The notes below the pieces were generated by a model that ran no database searches, had not been told where the DNA came from, and worked only from the letters and a program-made list of their open reading frames with translations. Positions 6,725 to 14,796 of a stretch of 44,925 nt of DNA are shown here, in pieces. The DNA lies in the NCBI GenBank assembly GCA_009784565.1, contig WRBL01000010.1:1-44925 (forward strand), written 5' to 3'. The translations under genes were made by a program, and so were the position numbers. This DNA comes from Streptosporangiales bacterium. GTDB lineage: Bacteria; Actinomycetota; Actinomycetes; Streptosporangiales; Streptosporangiaceae. Each line of letters begins with the position of its first letter. Positions within the stretch are counted from its first letter, which is position 1.

Positions 6725-8275
6725 ATGAACGTGAACGACCACAGCCCGCAGCGGACGAGCGGGCGGTACCGGAAGCTCCGGCAGCCGGTGACGGACCAGC
6801 AGAAGGCGATCAAGGTCGCGACGGGGGCGACCGCGGTGCTGGCCTTCCTCCTGCCGACCAGCGCGGCGCAGGCCGCCGCGGCCTCGGGACCGCAGCCGGC
6901 CTCCAACCCTCTGTCCGGCGTGACCAAGACGGTCTCCGGCGAGGTGAACGGGGTGGCCGGCGCCGCCCAGTCCGCGGGGAACTCGGCCGCCGCGTCGACG
7001 ACCGCCGGAACGGTGACCGGGACTGCCTCCAACGCCCAGCACGCGGCGGCGGGCGAGATCAGCGCCGCCGGCCTGGGGCGCGCCGAGTCCGGCGTGGCGA
7101 GGGGCGTGTCCGACCCGCTGTCGCCCGTGGCCAACGGGAACATCCTCCCGGCGCCGGCCGGGAACGCGTTCTACACTCCGCCGAACCCGCTGCCGCCCGG
7201 CAAGCCCGGCGACATCATCTGGTACCGGAAGGTCACGCCGGCGGCGTCCAGGCTTCCCGCCTCGACCGTGTACCAGGTCCTCTACCGGTCGGTCGATGCC
7301 CGGGGCAACGCCATCGCGGTCTCCGGCGACGTGTTCGTGCCTCACGCGAAGTGGACCGGCAACGGGGCCCGGCCCGTCGTGGCCTACGCGTCGGGAACGC
7401 AGGGCTGGGGCCCGCAGTGCGCCCCGTCGAAGGAGATCGCCGCCGGCGACTTCGACGAGCAGTTCGCGGTGATCGGCCTGCTGGCCAAGGGCTTCGCGGT
7501 CGCGGTCACCGATGAGCCCGGCGAGGGCATCAACGGCGCGACGCAGATGTATACCGTCGGCCGGGCCGAAGGCCACGCCGTCCTCGACTCGCTCCGCGCG
7601 GCCCTTAACCTGCCCGGGACCGGTCTGGCCAAGGACGCGCCGGCCGGGGTCGAGGGGTACTCCCAGGGCGGCGGCGCCGCCGGATGGGCCGCCCAGCTGC
7701 ATCACGGCTACGCCCCCGGCCTCAATCTCAAGGGCGTCGCGCTCGGCGGCACGCCCGCGAACCTGCAGGCGGTCGCGTCCAACATCAACGGCACCGCGTT
7801 CTTCGGGTTCCTCGGCGGTGCCGCGATCGGGTTCGGCGCGGCGTACCCGTCGCTCAACCTGCAGGGCTACCTGAACGACGCGGGCAAGAAGGCGTTCAGG
7901 GACCTGCAGACGATGTGCCAGGCGCAGGGACTGGCCACCTTCGCCCTGCAGCGGATCGAGAACTACACCAAAGACGGCAAGAACCCGATGAACAACGCCG
8001 CCTGGTCCAGGGTTCTCGACGCGAACGACCTCGGCACGATGGCGCCGGACGTGCCCGTGATGCAGGTCCACGGGCTGAACGACGAGGTCATCCCGTACCG
8101 TACCGAGGCCGCCCTGCACGATCAGTGGTGCAAGATGGGCGCGACGGACGACCTGGTGTCGTTCCCCACCGAGCACGTGACGACCGGCATCGACGACCAG
8201 GCGGCCGTGGTGCCGTGGCTGACCGACCGGCTCACCGGCGACAGTCCGGCCCCGTCCACCTGCGACGAGGGCTGA
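6725..8275 (+). CDS. Secreted lipase (LIP-family secretory lipase/esterase)
   Basis: 516 residues. The N-terminus has a basic segment, a hydrophobic core (ATGATAVLAFLLPTSAAQA) and an Ala-x-Ala cleavage site: a Sec signal peptide. An Ala/Ser/Gly-rich linker runs to about residue 130. The catalytic domain then has the nucleophile elbow EGYSQGGGA (Ser about 313), Asp in VHGLNDEVIPY (about 453) and His in PTEHVTTG (about 484), the order found in secretory lipases of the Candida LIP / actinomycete type. It likely hydrolyses external acylglycerols or esters. The ATG at 6725 has GGAGG just upstream. The AT-richer 6600-6720 region probably holds the promoter. Convergent with orn, with hairpins between. 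Confidence 0.88.
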   Translation: MNVNDHSPQRTSGRYRKLRQPVTDQQKAIKVATGATAVLAFLLPTSAAQAAAASGPQPASNPLSGVTKTVSGEVNGVAGAAQSAGNSAAASTTAGTVTGTASNAQHAAAGEISAAGLGRAESGVARGVSDPLSPVANGNILPAPAGNAFYTPPNPLPPGKPGDIIWYRKVTPAASRLPASTVYQVLYRSVDARGNAIAVSGDVFVPHAKWTGNGARPVVAYASGTQGWGPQCAPSKEIAAGDFDEQFAVIGLLAKGFAVAVTDEPGEGINGATQMYTVGRAEGHAVLDSLRAALNLPGTGLAKDAPAGVEGYSQGGGAAGWAAQLHHGYAPGLNLKGVALGGTPANLQAVASNINGTAFFGFLGGAAIGFGAAYPSLNLQGYLNDAGKKAFRDLQTMCQAQGLATFALQRIENYTKDGKNPMNNAAWSRVLDANDLGTMAPDVPVMQVHGLNDEVIPYRTEAALHDQWCKMGATDDLVSFPTEHVTTGIDDQAAVVPWLTDRLTGDSPAPSTCDEG

Positions 8276-8288
8276 CCGGGCCATCCCG

Positions 8289-8374
8289 GGGGGTGTGTGT
8301 CGGAACTGTCGCTACAGCGACGCAACAGACACACGCCCCCGCCAGCCACACCCGACATATCGGGATATGTCGGG
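8289..8374. terminator. Tandem hairpins between convergent lipase and orn genes
   Basis: The first stem is GGGGGTGTGTGTC (8289-8301) with GACACACGCCCCC (8328-8340), one G-T pair, enclosing a smaller GTCGCT/AGCGAC hairpin. The second is CCCGACATATC (8351-8361) with GATATGTCGGG (8364-8374). Being symmetric, they can serve both strands. Confidence 0.8.
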
Positions 8375-8401
8375 CAAGCGGGAGGCGGGGGCGGCGGAAG
8401 G

Positions 8402-9010
8402 CTAGTGCGCCGCCGGCGGGTTGCTGAAGCGGGACGAGATCTGCCTCGCGGTGGGGGAGTCCGGGCCGGGCATCGGCACGAACACCGCCTCGCGGTAGTA
8501 GCGCAGTTCGTTCACGCTCTCGGTGATGTCGGCCAGGGCCCGGTGCCCGCCGTGCTTGGACGGGGACGCGAAGTAGACCCTCGGGTACCAGCGCCGGGAA
8601 AGCTCCTTGATCGACGACACGTCGATCATCCGGTAGTGCAGGTAGTCGTCCAGGTTCTTCATGTCACGGGCGAGAAACCACCGGTCGGTCGCGATCGAGT
8701 TGCCGCACAGCGGGACCTTGCCGGGCTCGGGGACGTGGTGCTTCACGTACGCGAGCACCGCCTCCTCGGCCTCCTCCAGGGTCACGCCGTTCTCGAGGTC
8801 GGCGAGCAGGCCGGATGTCGTGTGCATGTCCCGCACGACGTCGCTCATCTGCTCCACCGCCTCGGCGGGCGGCTTGATGATGAGGTCGATTCCCTCGTCG
8901 AGCAGGTTGAGTTCGGAATCGGTGACCACGCACGCGATCTCGATCAGCGCGTCACGGGCGATGTCGAGCCCGGTCATCTCACAGTCGATCCATACCAGCC
9001 GGTCGTTCAT
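8402..9010 (-). CDS. orn: Oligoribonuclease
   Basis: 202 residues, usual length for Orn. It starts MNDRLVWIDCEMTGLD with the DxE of exonuclease motif I (Asp9, Glu11), contains the Orn signatures PLCGNSIATDRWF and YRMIDVSSIKELSRRWYP, and ends the domain with HRALADITESVNELRYYR, giving the DEDDh catalytic set including the final His/Asp. It degrades 2-5 nt RNAs and linear pGpG to mononucleotides in the cytoplasm. ATG 9010 is fixed by the conserved N-terminus. orn is often next to tRNA-His in actinomycetes; here the lipase gene separates them. Confidence 0.97.
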   Translation of the reverse strand: MNDRLVWIDCEMTGLDIARDALIEIACVVTDSELNLLDEGIDLIIKPPAEAVEQMSDVVRDMHTTSGLLADLENGVTLEEAEEAVLAYVKHHVPEPGKVPLCGNSIATDRWFLARDMKNLDDYLHYRMIDVSSIKELSRRWYPRVYFASPSKHGGHRALADITESVNELRYYREAVFVPMPGPDSPTARQISSRFSNPPAAH

Positions 9011-9060
9011 TCATAAGAGGTTACGGCAAAAAAATTCGATTTCTACCGAACGGATCATCG

Positions 9061-9723
9061 TTACCGCACAGCCGCCGGGCGGTTTTCCGTTCTCTGGAGG
9101 ATATGGGCCGGAACCGGCTTGCCCGCCGACCCGGAGTCCGGCTCCGGTTCGCCGAACGTCACCGTCACGGGGAGCACGCCCGCCCACACGTCGAGCGCCA
9201 GGTCCGCCTCGTCGTCGGCGGGCCCGCCCGCCCGGATCTTGACCGAGGCCTCGTCCAGCGGCAGCGACAGCACCGAGGTCGCGGCCATCTCCTTCTTCGT
9301 CGGCTTCCGCGCGGCCGCCCAGCGCCCGGGGACGAGATGGTCGGTGATGACCTCCAGCCCGTGCAGGCGCTCGTCATCGTCGCTGACGACCGCGGCGGCG
9401 CCGAAGATCACGGCGCTGCGGTAGTTCACCGAGTGGCTGAACACCGCCCGTGCGCAGACCAGTCCGTCGGTGTGGGTGACCGTGACGCAGACCTGCTGAC
9501 CGTTCGCGGTCTTGAACGCTCCGTTGGCGGAGGAGCCGTGCAGGTAGAGGGTGTCGCCGTCGCGGCCGTACGCGGTCGGCAGCACGACGGGTCCCCGGGC
9601 GGTGGTGAACCCGAGGTGGCAGATCATCCCGGAGTCGAGGACGGCGCGCAGTTCGCCTGGGTCGGCCTGCCCTCTCTCCTTGTGCCGGTGCAAAGTGGTC
9701 CTGGGCGTGCTGGAAAGCTCCAT
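9061..9723 (-). CDS. Pyridoxamine 5'-phosphate oxidase-family flavoprotein
   Basis: 220 residues. The segment GMICHLGFTTARGPVVLPTA, then YLHGSSANGAFKT and VCVTVTHTDGLVCARAVFSH followed by VNYRSAVIFG is the split-barrel FMN-binding fold of the PNPOx-like/NimA-type group. The C-terminal part WAAARKPTKKEMAATSVLSL with VKIRAGGPADDEADL is typical of the actinobacterial subfamily found beside MocR regulators. The exact substrate cannot be read; flavin- or B6-linked reduction is the family expectation. Divergent from the MocR gene at 9783, with shared AAAGTGGTC elements, so probably under its control. Confidence 0.85.
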   Translation of the reverse strand: MELSSTPRTTLHRHKERGQADPGELRAVLDSGMICHLGFTTARGPVVLPTAYGRDGDTLYLHGSSANGAFKTANGQQVCVTVTHTDGLVCARAVFSHSVNYRSAVIFGAAAVVSDDDERLHGLEVITDHLVPGRWAAARKPTKKEMAATSVLSLPLDEASVKIRAGGPADDEADLALDVWAGVLPVTVTFGEPEPDSGSAGKPVPAHILQRTENRPAAVR

Positions 9724-9792
9724 GTCAGAGAAGGTAGGCGTAAAGTGGTCTGGTTCAAATAGCCACTTCCGGGAATTTTCGGATGACCACTT
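9692..9792. promoter_or_regulatory. Putative MocR operator: repeated AAGTGGTC elements
   Basis: AAAGTGGTC occurs at 9692-9700 and again at 9742-9750, exactly 50 bp apart. Inverted copies follow: GCCACTT at 9762-9768 and GACCACTT at 9785-9792. The set spans the divergent promoters and both gene starts. MocR/PdxR-type regulators commonly bind direct plus inverted repeats in such intervals; the assignment is inference from position and symmetry. Confidence 0.6.
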
Positions 9793-11162
9793 CGCTTCCG
9801 CTGGGCGTCGACCGTTCCGCCGGAACGCCGCTGGCGGCCCAGATCACGGCGCAGCTACGGGAGTCGGTGACGTCGGGCGTGCTGCGGGCGGGGGAGCGGC
9901 TGCCCTCGACCCGGGACCTGGCGGCGGCCCTCGGCGTGAGCCGGACGGTCGTCACCTCCGCCTACGCCCAGCTCTTCGCGGAAGGGTGGCTTGAGGGGCG
10001 GCACGGCTCCGGCAGCTACGTGGCGGACGTGGCCCCGGGCGCCCCGGCTGATCCGCCGCCGCCGGCGCCGTCGGGGCTGGCCTCGTTCTCGACCGCGTCT
10101 GCGGGGCCGGGGGACGGGGGCCTGATCGAACTGGCGGCCGGGGTTCCGTGGGCCGAGGGCATCGACCCGGCGATGTGGCGCCGGGCGTGGCGTCACGCGG
10201 GAGCACGCCCTCCCTCTCCCTTTCCCGACCTGTACGGGCTGCCGTCGCTGCGCGCGGAACTCGCCCGTTACCTCCGGCGCAGCCGGGGACTGGCGGTGAC
10301 GCCGGATCAGGTCCTGATCACGCGGGGAGTGTCCAACGGCTTGTCGGCGGTCGCGGCGGCGCTGATCCGGCCGGGGGACCGGGTGGGCATCGAGGAGCCC
10401 GGCTACCAGGGCGGCCTGGAGGTCCTGCGCCGCGCCGGAGCGGACATCGTCCCCTGCCGCGTCGACGCCAACGGGGTGGTGCCCGGGGAGCTTCCCAGCG
10501 ACCTGCGCCTGCTCTACACGACGCCGGCCCATCAGTACCCGCTGGGCGGCCGTCTCCCGGTCGCGCGACGGCAGGCCCTCATCGCCTGGGCCCGGGCCGC
10601 CGGCGCCGTGATCGTGGAGGACGACTACGACGGGGAGTTCCGGTACGACGTGGCACCGCTTCCCGCCCTGTTCTCCATGGATCCCTCCGCGGTGGTCTAC
10701 CTGGGGACGACGTCGAAGATCCTCACCCCGGTCTTCGGGGCGGGCTGGGTCGTCGCCTCGCCCGCGCTGGTGGCGTCGCTCGCCGAATGCAGGCGCCAGG
10801 TCAGCGAGCGGGTTCCGGAGCCGGTCCAGTACGCCCTGCTGTCGATGCTGGCCTCCGGCGACCTGGAACGCCACATCCGGAAGATGCGCCTGGAGTACGC
10901 GCGCCGGCGGGCCGCCCTGATGGCGCTCCCGGGACTGCGGGGCGACTCGGCGGGCCTGCACGTGGTCCTGGAACTGCCCGCGGGCCGGCCCGCGGCCGGT
11001 TTCGCGGCCGAGGCCGCGGCGCGGGGCGTCGGAGTCACGCCGGCCGACCGTTACTTCTGCGGCGAGCCGACGCTCAACGCGGTCGTCCTGGGATACGGCG
11101 CGACCCCCCTGGCCCAGGTCCGCCGGGCCGCCGGGGCCCTGCGCCCCCTCCTGCCCCCGTAA
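9783..11162 (+). CDS. MocR/PdxR-family transcriptional regulator (GntR HTH fused to aminotransferase-like domain)
   Basis: 459 residues. Residues 1-85 are a GntR winged helix (PLAAQITAQLRESVTSGVL, RLPSTRDLAAALGVSRTVV, EGWLEGRHGSGSYVA). After a Pro/Ala linker the rest is a fold-type I aminotransferase-like domain with ITRGVSNGLSAVAAALIRPG, YTTPAHQYPLGG, IVEDDYDGEFRYD and the PLP-lysine region YLGTTSKILTPVFGAGW. Such proteins sense PLP or amino-acid adducts and regulate a divergent neighbour, here the PNPOx-like gene. The start ATG 9783 lies inside the putative operator cluster, suggesting autoregulation. Confidence 0.93.
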   Translation: MTTSLPLGVDRSAGTPLAAQITAQLRESVTSGVLRAGERLPSTRDLAAALGVSRTVVTSAYAQLFAEGWLEGRHGSGSYVADVAPGAPADPPPPAPSGLASFSTASAGPGDGGLIELAAGVPWAEGIDPAMWRRAWRHAGARPPSPFPDLYGLPSLRAELARYLRRSRGLAVTPDQVLITRGVSNGLSAVAAALIRPGDRVGIEEPGYQGGLEVLRRAGADIVPCRVDANGVVPGELPSDLRLLYTTPAHQYPLGGRLPVARRQALIAWARAAGAVIVEDDYDGEFRYDVAPLPALFSMDPSAVVYLGTTSKILTPVFGAGWVVASPALVASLAECRRQVSERVPEPVQYALLSMLASGDLERHIRKMRLEYARRRAALMALPGLRGDSAGLHVVLELPAGRPAAGFAAEAAARGVGVTPADRYFCGEPTLNAVVLGYGATPLAQVRRAAGALRPLLPP

Positions 11163-11823
11163 CCGGCCGGGCCCGCCGCCGGGCGAGCGGTTTTAAGGCC
11201 GGCCGCCTTAATGCGGGGACGGCCACGGCCTCGTCCAGCGACCGGAGCTCGTGAAGCTGGGTGCCGGTCAGCCGGGCAGGATCGATGGGGCCGGGGCCGC
11301 CGGTCACGCAGCCCGGGACCTGCGTGGCCCCGAAGTGGCCGCCGCGGGCCCACAGCGCGCGGCTCCGAGGGGGACGGCCCTGGGAGGAAGGCTTGCCGGC
11401 GGGCCAGACGCGGGGGACCTTCCAGGAATCCAGCCAGTTCATGATGGAGGCCAGGCCGGTCAGCGGCCCGTCGGTGAACGGCTCCTCGTCGGAGAGCACC
11501 CCGATCTGCATGCAGACCCGGCCCTCCGTGTTGACGTTCGTCCGGCGGACATGGCCGGACTCATGGGGCGGGTCCGGAGTGCTCAGGGCGCATCCGGCGC
11601 GGAGGGCCGAGATCAGCTGCGCGGTATCGCCGGTGGCCGGGTTCCAGATGAGGTGGCAGGGGCGGCCCTGGCTCACAAGCCGGCGCGCGGCCAGCTGGAT
11701 GGAGGATCCGGTCGGCATGCCGTCGAGTGTCAGCCAGACCGCGCGGGGCGCGCCGCCGTGCAAGGGACCGCCGTCCGTTGCCCCGCGGATGCGCCGTGCG
11801 TCCGTCATCCAAGCGTGTGCCAC
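11074..11823 (-). CDS. Possible amidase/endolysin-like protein
   Basis: About 249 residues from GTG 11823, which has GGGAGGGG about 7 nt upstream; ATG 11808 is an alternative. The body contains AVWLTLDGMPTGSSIQLAAR, PCHLIWNPATGDTAQLISAL, NVNTEGRVCMQIGVL, GPLTGLASIMNWLDSWKVPR and ALWARGGHFGATQVPG. This order (a His-containing strand with 'WNPATG', an Asn-rich 'N.EGRVCMQI' step, and a final 'GGHFG..QVP') resembles N-acetylmuramoyl-L-alanine amidase-type domains of actinomycetes and their phages; I infer this by general resemblance. No signal peptide is seen. The last ~60 residues are Arg/Gly/Pro-rich and overlap the 3' end of the convergent MocR gene by 89 bp, so the true end may be poorly conserved. 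Confidence 0.6.
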   Translation of the reverse strand: MAHAWMTDARRIRGATDGGPLHGGAPRAVWLTLDGMPTGSSIQLAARRLVSQGRPCHLIWNPATGDTAQLISALRAGCALSTPDPPHESGHVRRTNVNTEGRVCMQIGVLSDEEPFTDGPLTGLASIMNWLDSWKVPRVWPAGKPSSQGRPPRSRALWARGGHFGATQVPGCVTGGPGPIDPARLTGTQLHELRSLDEAVAVPALRRPALKPLARRRARPVTGAGGGAGPRRPGGPGPGGSRRIPGRPR

Positions 11824-11989
11824 AGGCTTCCCCTCCCAGGTAAGGGTGCACGGCCCTATACCCCTCTTACGCCTGGGAGGGTGATTCGTCCAGTGGTTCG
11901 CCCGGTGGCCGGCGGCGAGTCGACGGAGGCCCGGCGCCCCGCTTTCGCCGGGCCTCACGATAGGTAGACGCGTGAGGCCGCCCGCGGGT

Positions 11990-12496
11990 TTACCGCCGGA
12001 AGCGTTCCGATGATTCGGGTCGCCACAACAGGAAGACGGAGGCCAGGCCGATCGCCCAGATGACGAGGACGAGCACCACCTCCGCCAGGATGGCGGGGCC
12101 CTCGGTCACCGAGCCGAGATACAGGTAGCTCATCACCGACCAGAAGAAGAACAGCACGCTGGAGGTGAGCCGGGCGGCGTTACGCCCCTGCCGGGTCAGC
12201 CGGGCCATCAGCAGCCACAGGGCCGCGAAGACCAGGGTGAACACGACCATGACCACGATGCTCACCGCTAGCTCCGCACCGCCGATACGGGTGATCTTGC
12301 CCTGCGGCGTGACCATGTAGTTGGCGTTCACCCCGGTGACGACCGCGACGTAAAGGCCCCAGACCACCGTCACGGCGGCCCCCGCGAGCATGAGACGGAC
12401 CGCCCGGCGGAGGGGAGCCGGGAACGACTCGGGTTCCTCCGGCAGGGTCAGGAAGCCCGGGAACTTCCACGCGCCGGGAGAAAACGACTTGAGCAT
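11990..12496 (-). CDS. Hypothetical four-helix membrane protein
   Basis: 168 residues with a hydrophilic N-terminus (about 30 residues, Pro/Glu-rich) and four predicted membrane segments: LMLAGAAVTVVWGLYVAVVT, AVSIVVMVVFTLVFAALWLL, SVLFFFWSVMSYLYLG and ILAEVVLVLVIWAIGLASVF. The charged tail RPESSERFRR suggests a cytoplasmic C-terminus. No family or function recognised. It is transcribed divergently from the XRE regulator at 12770 across a 273-bp interval that probably contains both promoters. Confidence 0.8.
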   Translation of the reverse strand: MLKSFSPGAWKFPGFLTLPEEPESFPAPLRRAVRLMLAGAAVTVVWGLYVAVVTGVNANYMVTPQGKITRIGGAELAVSIVVMVVFTLVFAALWLLMARLTRQGRNAARLTSSVLFFFWSVMSYLYLGSVTEGPAILAEVVLVLVIWAIGLASVFLLWRPESSERFRR

Positions 12497-12769
12497 GAGG
12501 CGCCAATCTTGAACGGTCCGACATCCCGAGCATAGTGTGTTAGCAGGCGAGATGTGATTCGGGACAGATGTCCCGGTCTGTCCGTTCTCTTTAGTGTTGC
12601 GAGATACTCGTCTCCTTCGGCGTTCCGCGATACCATCTCTAGGTCATCGCGTCCGCAAGCGCGAATGCGCGTGCAAATGACGTGTGCATATTTTTTCTGG
12701 CGGGATGAGGTGGGAAGTGCGGGTGTCGGGGGAACACCAATCCCCGCTAGGGCCTGAAAGGGGCAGCTC

Positions 12770-13654
12770 ATGGCCGTAAGCCTGCCCGGAGCCGGCGGCG
12801 CTCCAGTCGGTGGCCCTACGGTGCTGCGCATCTTGCTCGGGGCGCAGCTGCGGCGTTCACGCGAGCGGGCCGGCATATCGCGGGAGCAGGCCGGCTATCA
12901 CATCCGGGCCTCCGGCTCGAAGATCAGCCGGATGGAACTCGGGCGCGTCTCGTTCAAGGAACGCGACGTCAGCGACCTGCTGACGTACTACAACGTCAGC
13001 GACAAGGAAGAACGCGACTCGCTCCTCCAGCTCACGCGGGAGGCCAACGCCACGCCCTGGTGGCAGAAGTACTCCGACGCGGCTCCCGACTGGTTCGGGC
13101 TCTATGTCGGCCTCGAAGAGGCGGCCCAGCTGATCCGGGTCTACGAAGTCCAGTTCGTGCCCGGTCTCCTGCAGACCGAGGAGTACGCGCGCGCCGTCGT
13201 CATGCAGGGCTCGCCCGGCCTGGAGCCGGATGAAGTGGAGCGCCGGGTGGCGCTGCGGCTCGGCCGGCAGAAGCTCCTCAAGCGGGACAACCCGCCGCGC
13301 CTGTGGGCGATCGTGGACGAGGCCGCCCTGCGCAGGCCGATGGGCGGCAAGGACGTCCTGGCCGGGCAGATCCAGCACCTGATGGACCTGGTCAGCGAGC
13401 CGAACATCACTCTGCAGGTGATGCCCTTCCGATACGGTGGACACGGTGCCGAGGGCGGCGCGTTCACCATCATGCGGTTCCCGGACGCGGACCTTCCGGA
13501 CATGGTCTACATGGAGTACCTGACCGGCGCGCTCTACATCGAGAAGCCCGACGAAGTGGAACGGTACGCCGCCGTGATGGAACGGCTGTCGGTGGCCGGC
13601 ACCTCGCCGGAGCGGACCAGGGAAATCCTGGCCGGGTTGCTGAAGGAGATCTAA
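12770..13654 (+). CDS. XRE-family regulator with DUF5753 domain
   Basis: 294 residues. The N-terminal HTH (LGAQLRRSRERAGISREQAG, then GSKISRMELGRVSFKERDV) is followed by the DUF5753 region WFGLYVGLEEAAQLIRVYE, VPGLLQTEEYARAVV, ALRLGRQKLLKRDNPPRLWA and LQVMPFRYGGHG. ATG 12770 has AAGGGG about 8 nt upstream. In actinomycetes such regulators form two-gene units with a DUF397 protein, here directly downstream (4-bp gap) with its own GAAGGAG site. The pair resembles the BldB/WhiJ-type systems known from Streptomyces development. Divergent from a membrane protein. Confidence 0.92.
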   Translation: MAVSLPGAGGAPVGGPTVLRILLGAQLRRSRERAGISREQAGYHIRASGSKISRMELGRVSFKERDVSDLLTYYNVSDKEERDSLLQLTREANATPWWQKYSDAAPDWFGLYVGLEEAAQLIRVYEVQFVPGLLQTEEYARAVVMQGSPGLEPDEVERRVALRLGRQKLLKRDNPPRLWAIVDEAALRRPMGGKDVLAGQIQHLMDLVSEPNITLQVMPFRYGGHGAEGGAFTIMRFPDADLPDMVYMEYLTGALYIEKPDEVERYAAVMERLSVAGTSPERTREILAGLLKEI

Positions 13655-13658
13655 ACGC

Positions 13659-13916
13659 GTGACGGACGCCAGTACGGACGGTCTCTACAACGGGATGCCC
13701 GTGGGGGAGCTGGACGGCCTGATTCCGGGCCTGGAATGGCGCAAGGCCAGCGGCTCGGGTGACACCGGCGTCGAGATGGCGCGCCTGCCTGACGGCCAGG
13801 TGGCGGTGCGCAACTCGGCTTACCCGGACGGGCCCGCGCTCATCTACACGAGGCCCGAGATCGAGGCGCTCATCGGCGGTGCCCAGGACGGGGACTTCGA
13901 CGCGCTCCTCGCCTGA
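13659..13916 (+). CDS. DUF397-domain protein
   Basis: 85 residues from GTG 13659, with GAAGGAG inside the end of the upstream gene as ribosome site. The core LEWRKASGSGDTGVEMARLPDGQVAVRNSA (described here as the W-R-K-A-S, VEMA and VRNS blocks) is the DUF397 signature. Partner of the DUF5753 regulator immediately upstream and probably its modulator. A second, unrelated-looking copy of this gene pair is at 33724-34685. Confidence 0.9.
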   Translation: MTDASTDGLYNGMPVGELDGLIPGLEWRKASGSGDTGVEMARLPDGQVAVRNSAYPDGPALIYTRPEIEALIGGAQDGDFDALLA

Positions 13917-13959
13917 TCCCGGTCCGGGATCAGCGGTTTCCGGCCGGGACCGCGGGCTC

Positions 13960-14721
13960 CTGAAGTGGGAGATCATCTCGGTCTTCTCCGTGTCGCTGGG
14001 CGCGAGCGGTTTGTACGCGTTCGTGTCGCTGATCGGCTCGCTGACCGCGCACAAGTCGCTGGGGGCCCAGAGCACCGTCCTCAACGGCTCCCAGGCGCCG
14101 GGCCGTCCGCTGCTGGACCTGTTCCTGCAACTGACCTCCCTGGCCACCGACGTCGCGCCGGTGCTCCTGGCCTGGTACCTGCTCCAGCGGGCCGGCCCCG
14201 GACGGACGAACGGCTTCGACCACGGGGGCGGTTTCCGTGCCATCGGGCTGGACCGGACCCAGCCCTGGCGCGACCTCGGGCGCGGCGCGCTGCTGGCCGC
14301 GGTTATCGGCTTTTCCGGGCTCGGCCTGTACTTCCTGGCCTTCAAGTCCGGCCTGGCCCTGAACATCGTGGCCGAGAGCCTGCCCAGGGTCTGGTGGCGC
14401 ATCCCGGTCCTGCTGCTGTCCGCGCTGGAAAACGGCCTGCTCGAAGAGGTCCTGGTCACCGGCTACCTGCTGTCGAGGCTGCGGATCTGCGGGGTGCGCC
14501 CGGCGTACGCCGTGGCGATCAGCGCCGTCCTGCGCGGTTCCTACCACCTGTACCAGGGCTTCGGCGGCTTCGCGGGCAACGCGGTGATGGGGGTGATCTT
14601 CGGGACCCTGTTCCTGCGCTGGAGGCGGACGGCCCCGATGGTCATCGCGCACACGCTGATCGACGCGGTCGCGTTCGTCGGATACGCGACTCTCGCGGGA
14701 CATGTTTCCTGGCTCCCGTAA
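13960..14721 (+). CDS. CPBP-family intramembrane metalloprotease-like protein
   Basis: About 253 residues with multiple membrane helices (IISVFSVSLGASGLYAFVSL, LLLSALENGLLEEVLVTGYL, GNAVMGVIFGTLFL, VIAHTLIDAVAFVGYATL). The CPBP motifs are present as EEVLVTG (the usual EExxxR with Thr at the Arg position, as often in actinomycetes), a YHLYQG His, and HTLID near the end. It may process peptides or act in membrane protection. The start is uncertain: no ATG or GTG lies near the conserved region; CTG at 13960 is the best in-frame codon, and translational coupling to the DUF397 gene 43 bp upstream is likely. Confidence 0.82.
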   Translation: MKWEIISVFSVSLGASGLYAFVSLIGSLTAHKSLGAQSTVLNGSQAPGRPLLDLFLQLTSLATDVAPVLLAWYLLQRAGPGRTNGFDHGGGFRAIGLDRTQPWRDLGRGALLAAVIGFSGLGLYFLAFKSGLALNIVAESLPRVWWRIPVLLLSALENGLLEEVLVTGYLLSRLRICGVRPAYAVAISAVLRGSYHLYQGFGGFAGNAVMGVIFGTLFLRWRRTAPMVIAHTLIDAVAFVGYATLAGHVSWLP

Positions 14722-14796
14722 AGTGGCTTGACTCCCTGTTGACGCCTAGTTACGGTGGGCCGAAAATCGAACTACGGCGAAATAAGAAAGAGCTCA

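Noticed and set aside
13960-14721. CPBP protease with Thr instead of Arg in EExxxR as a broken gene
   Set aside because: This variation is common in actinomycete CPBP proteins and the other two histidine motifs are intact.
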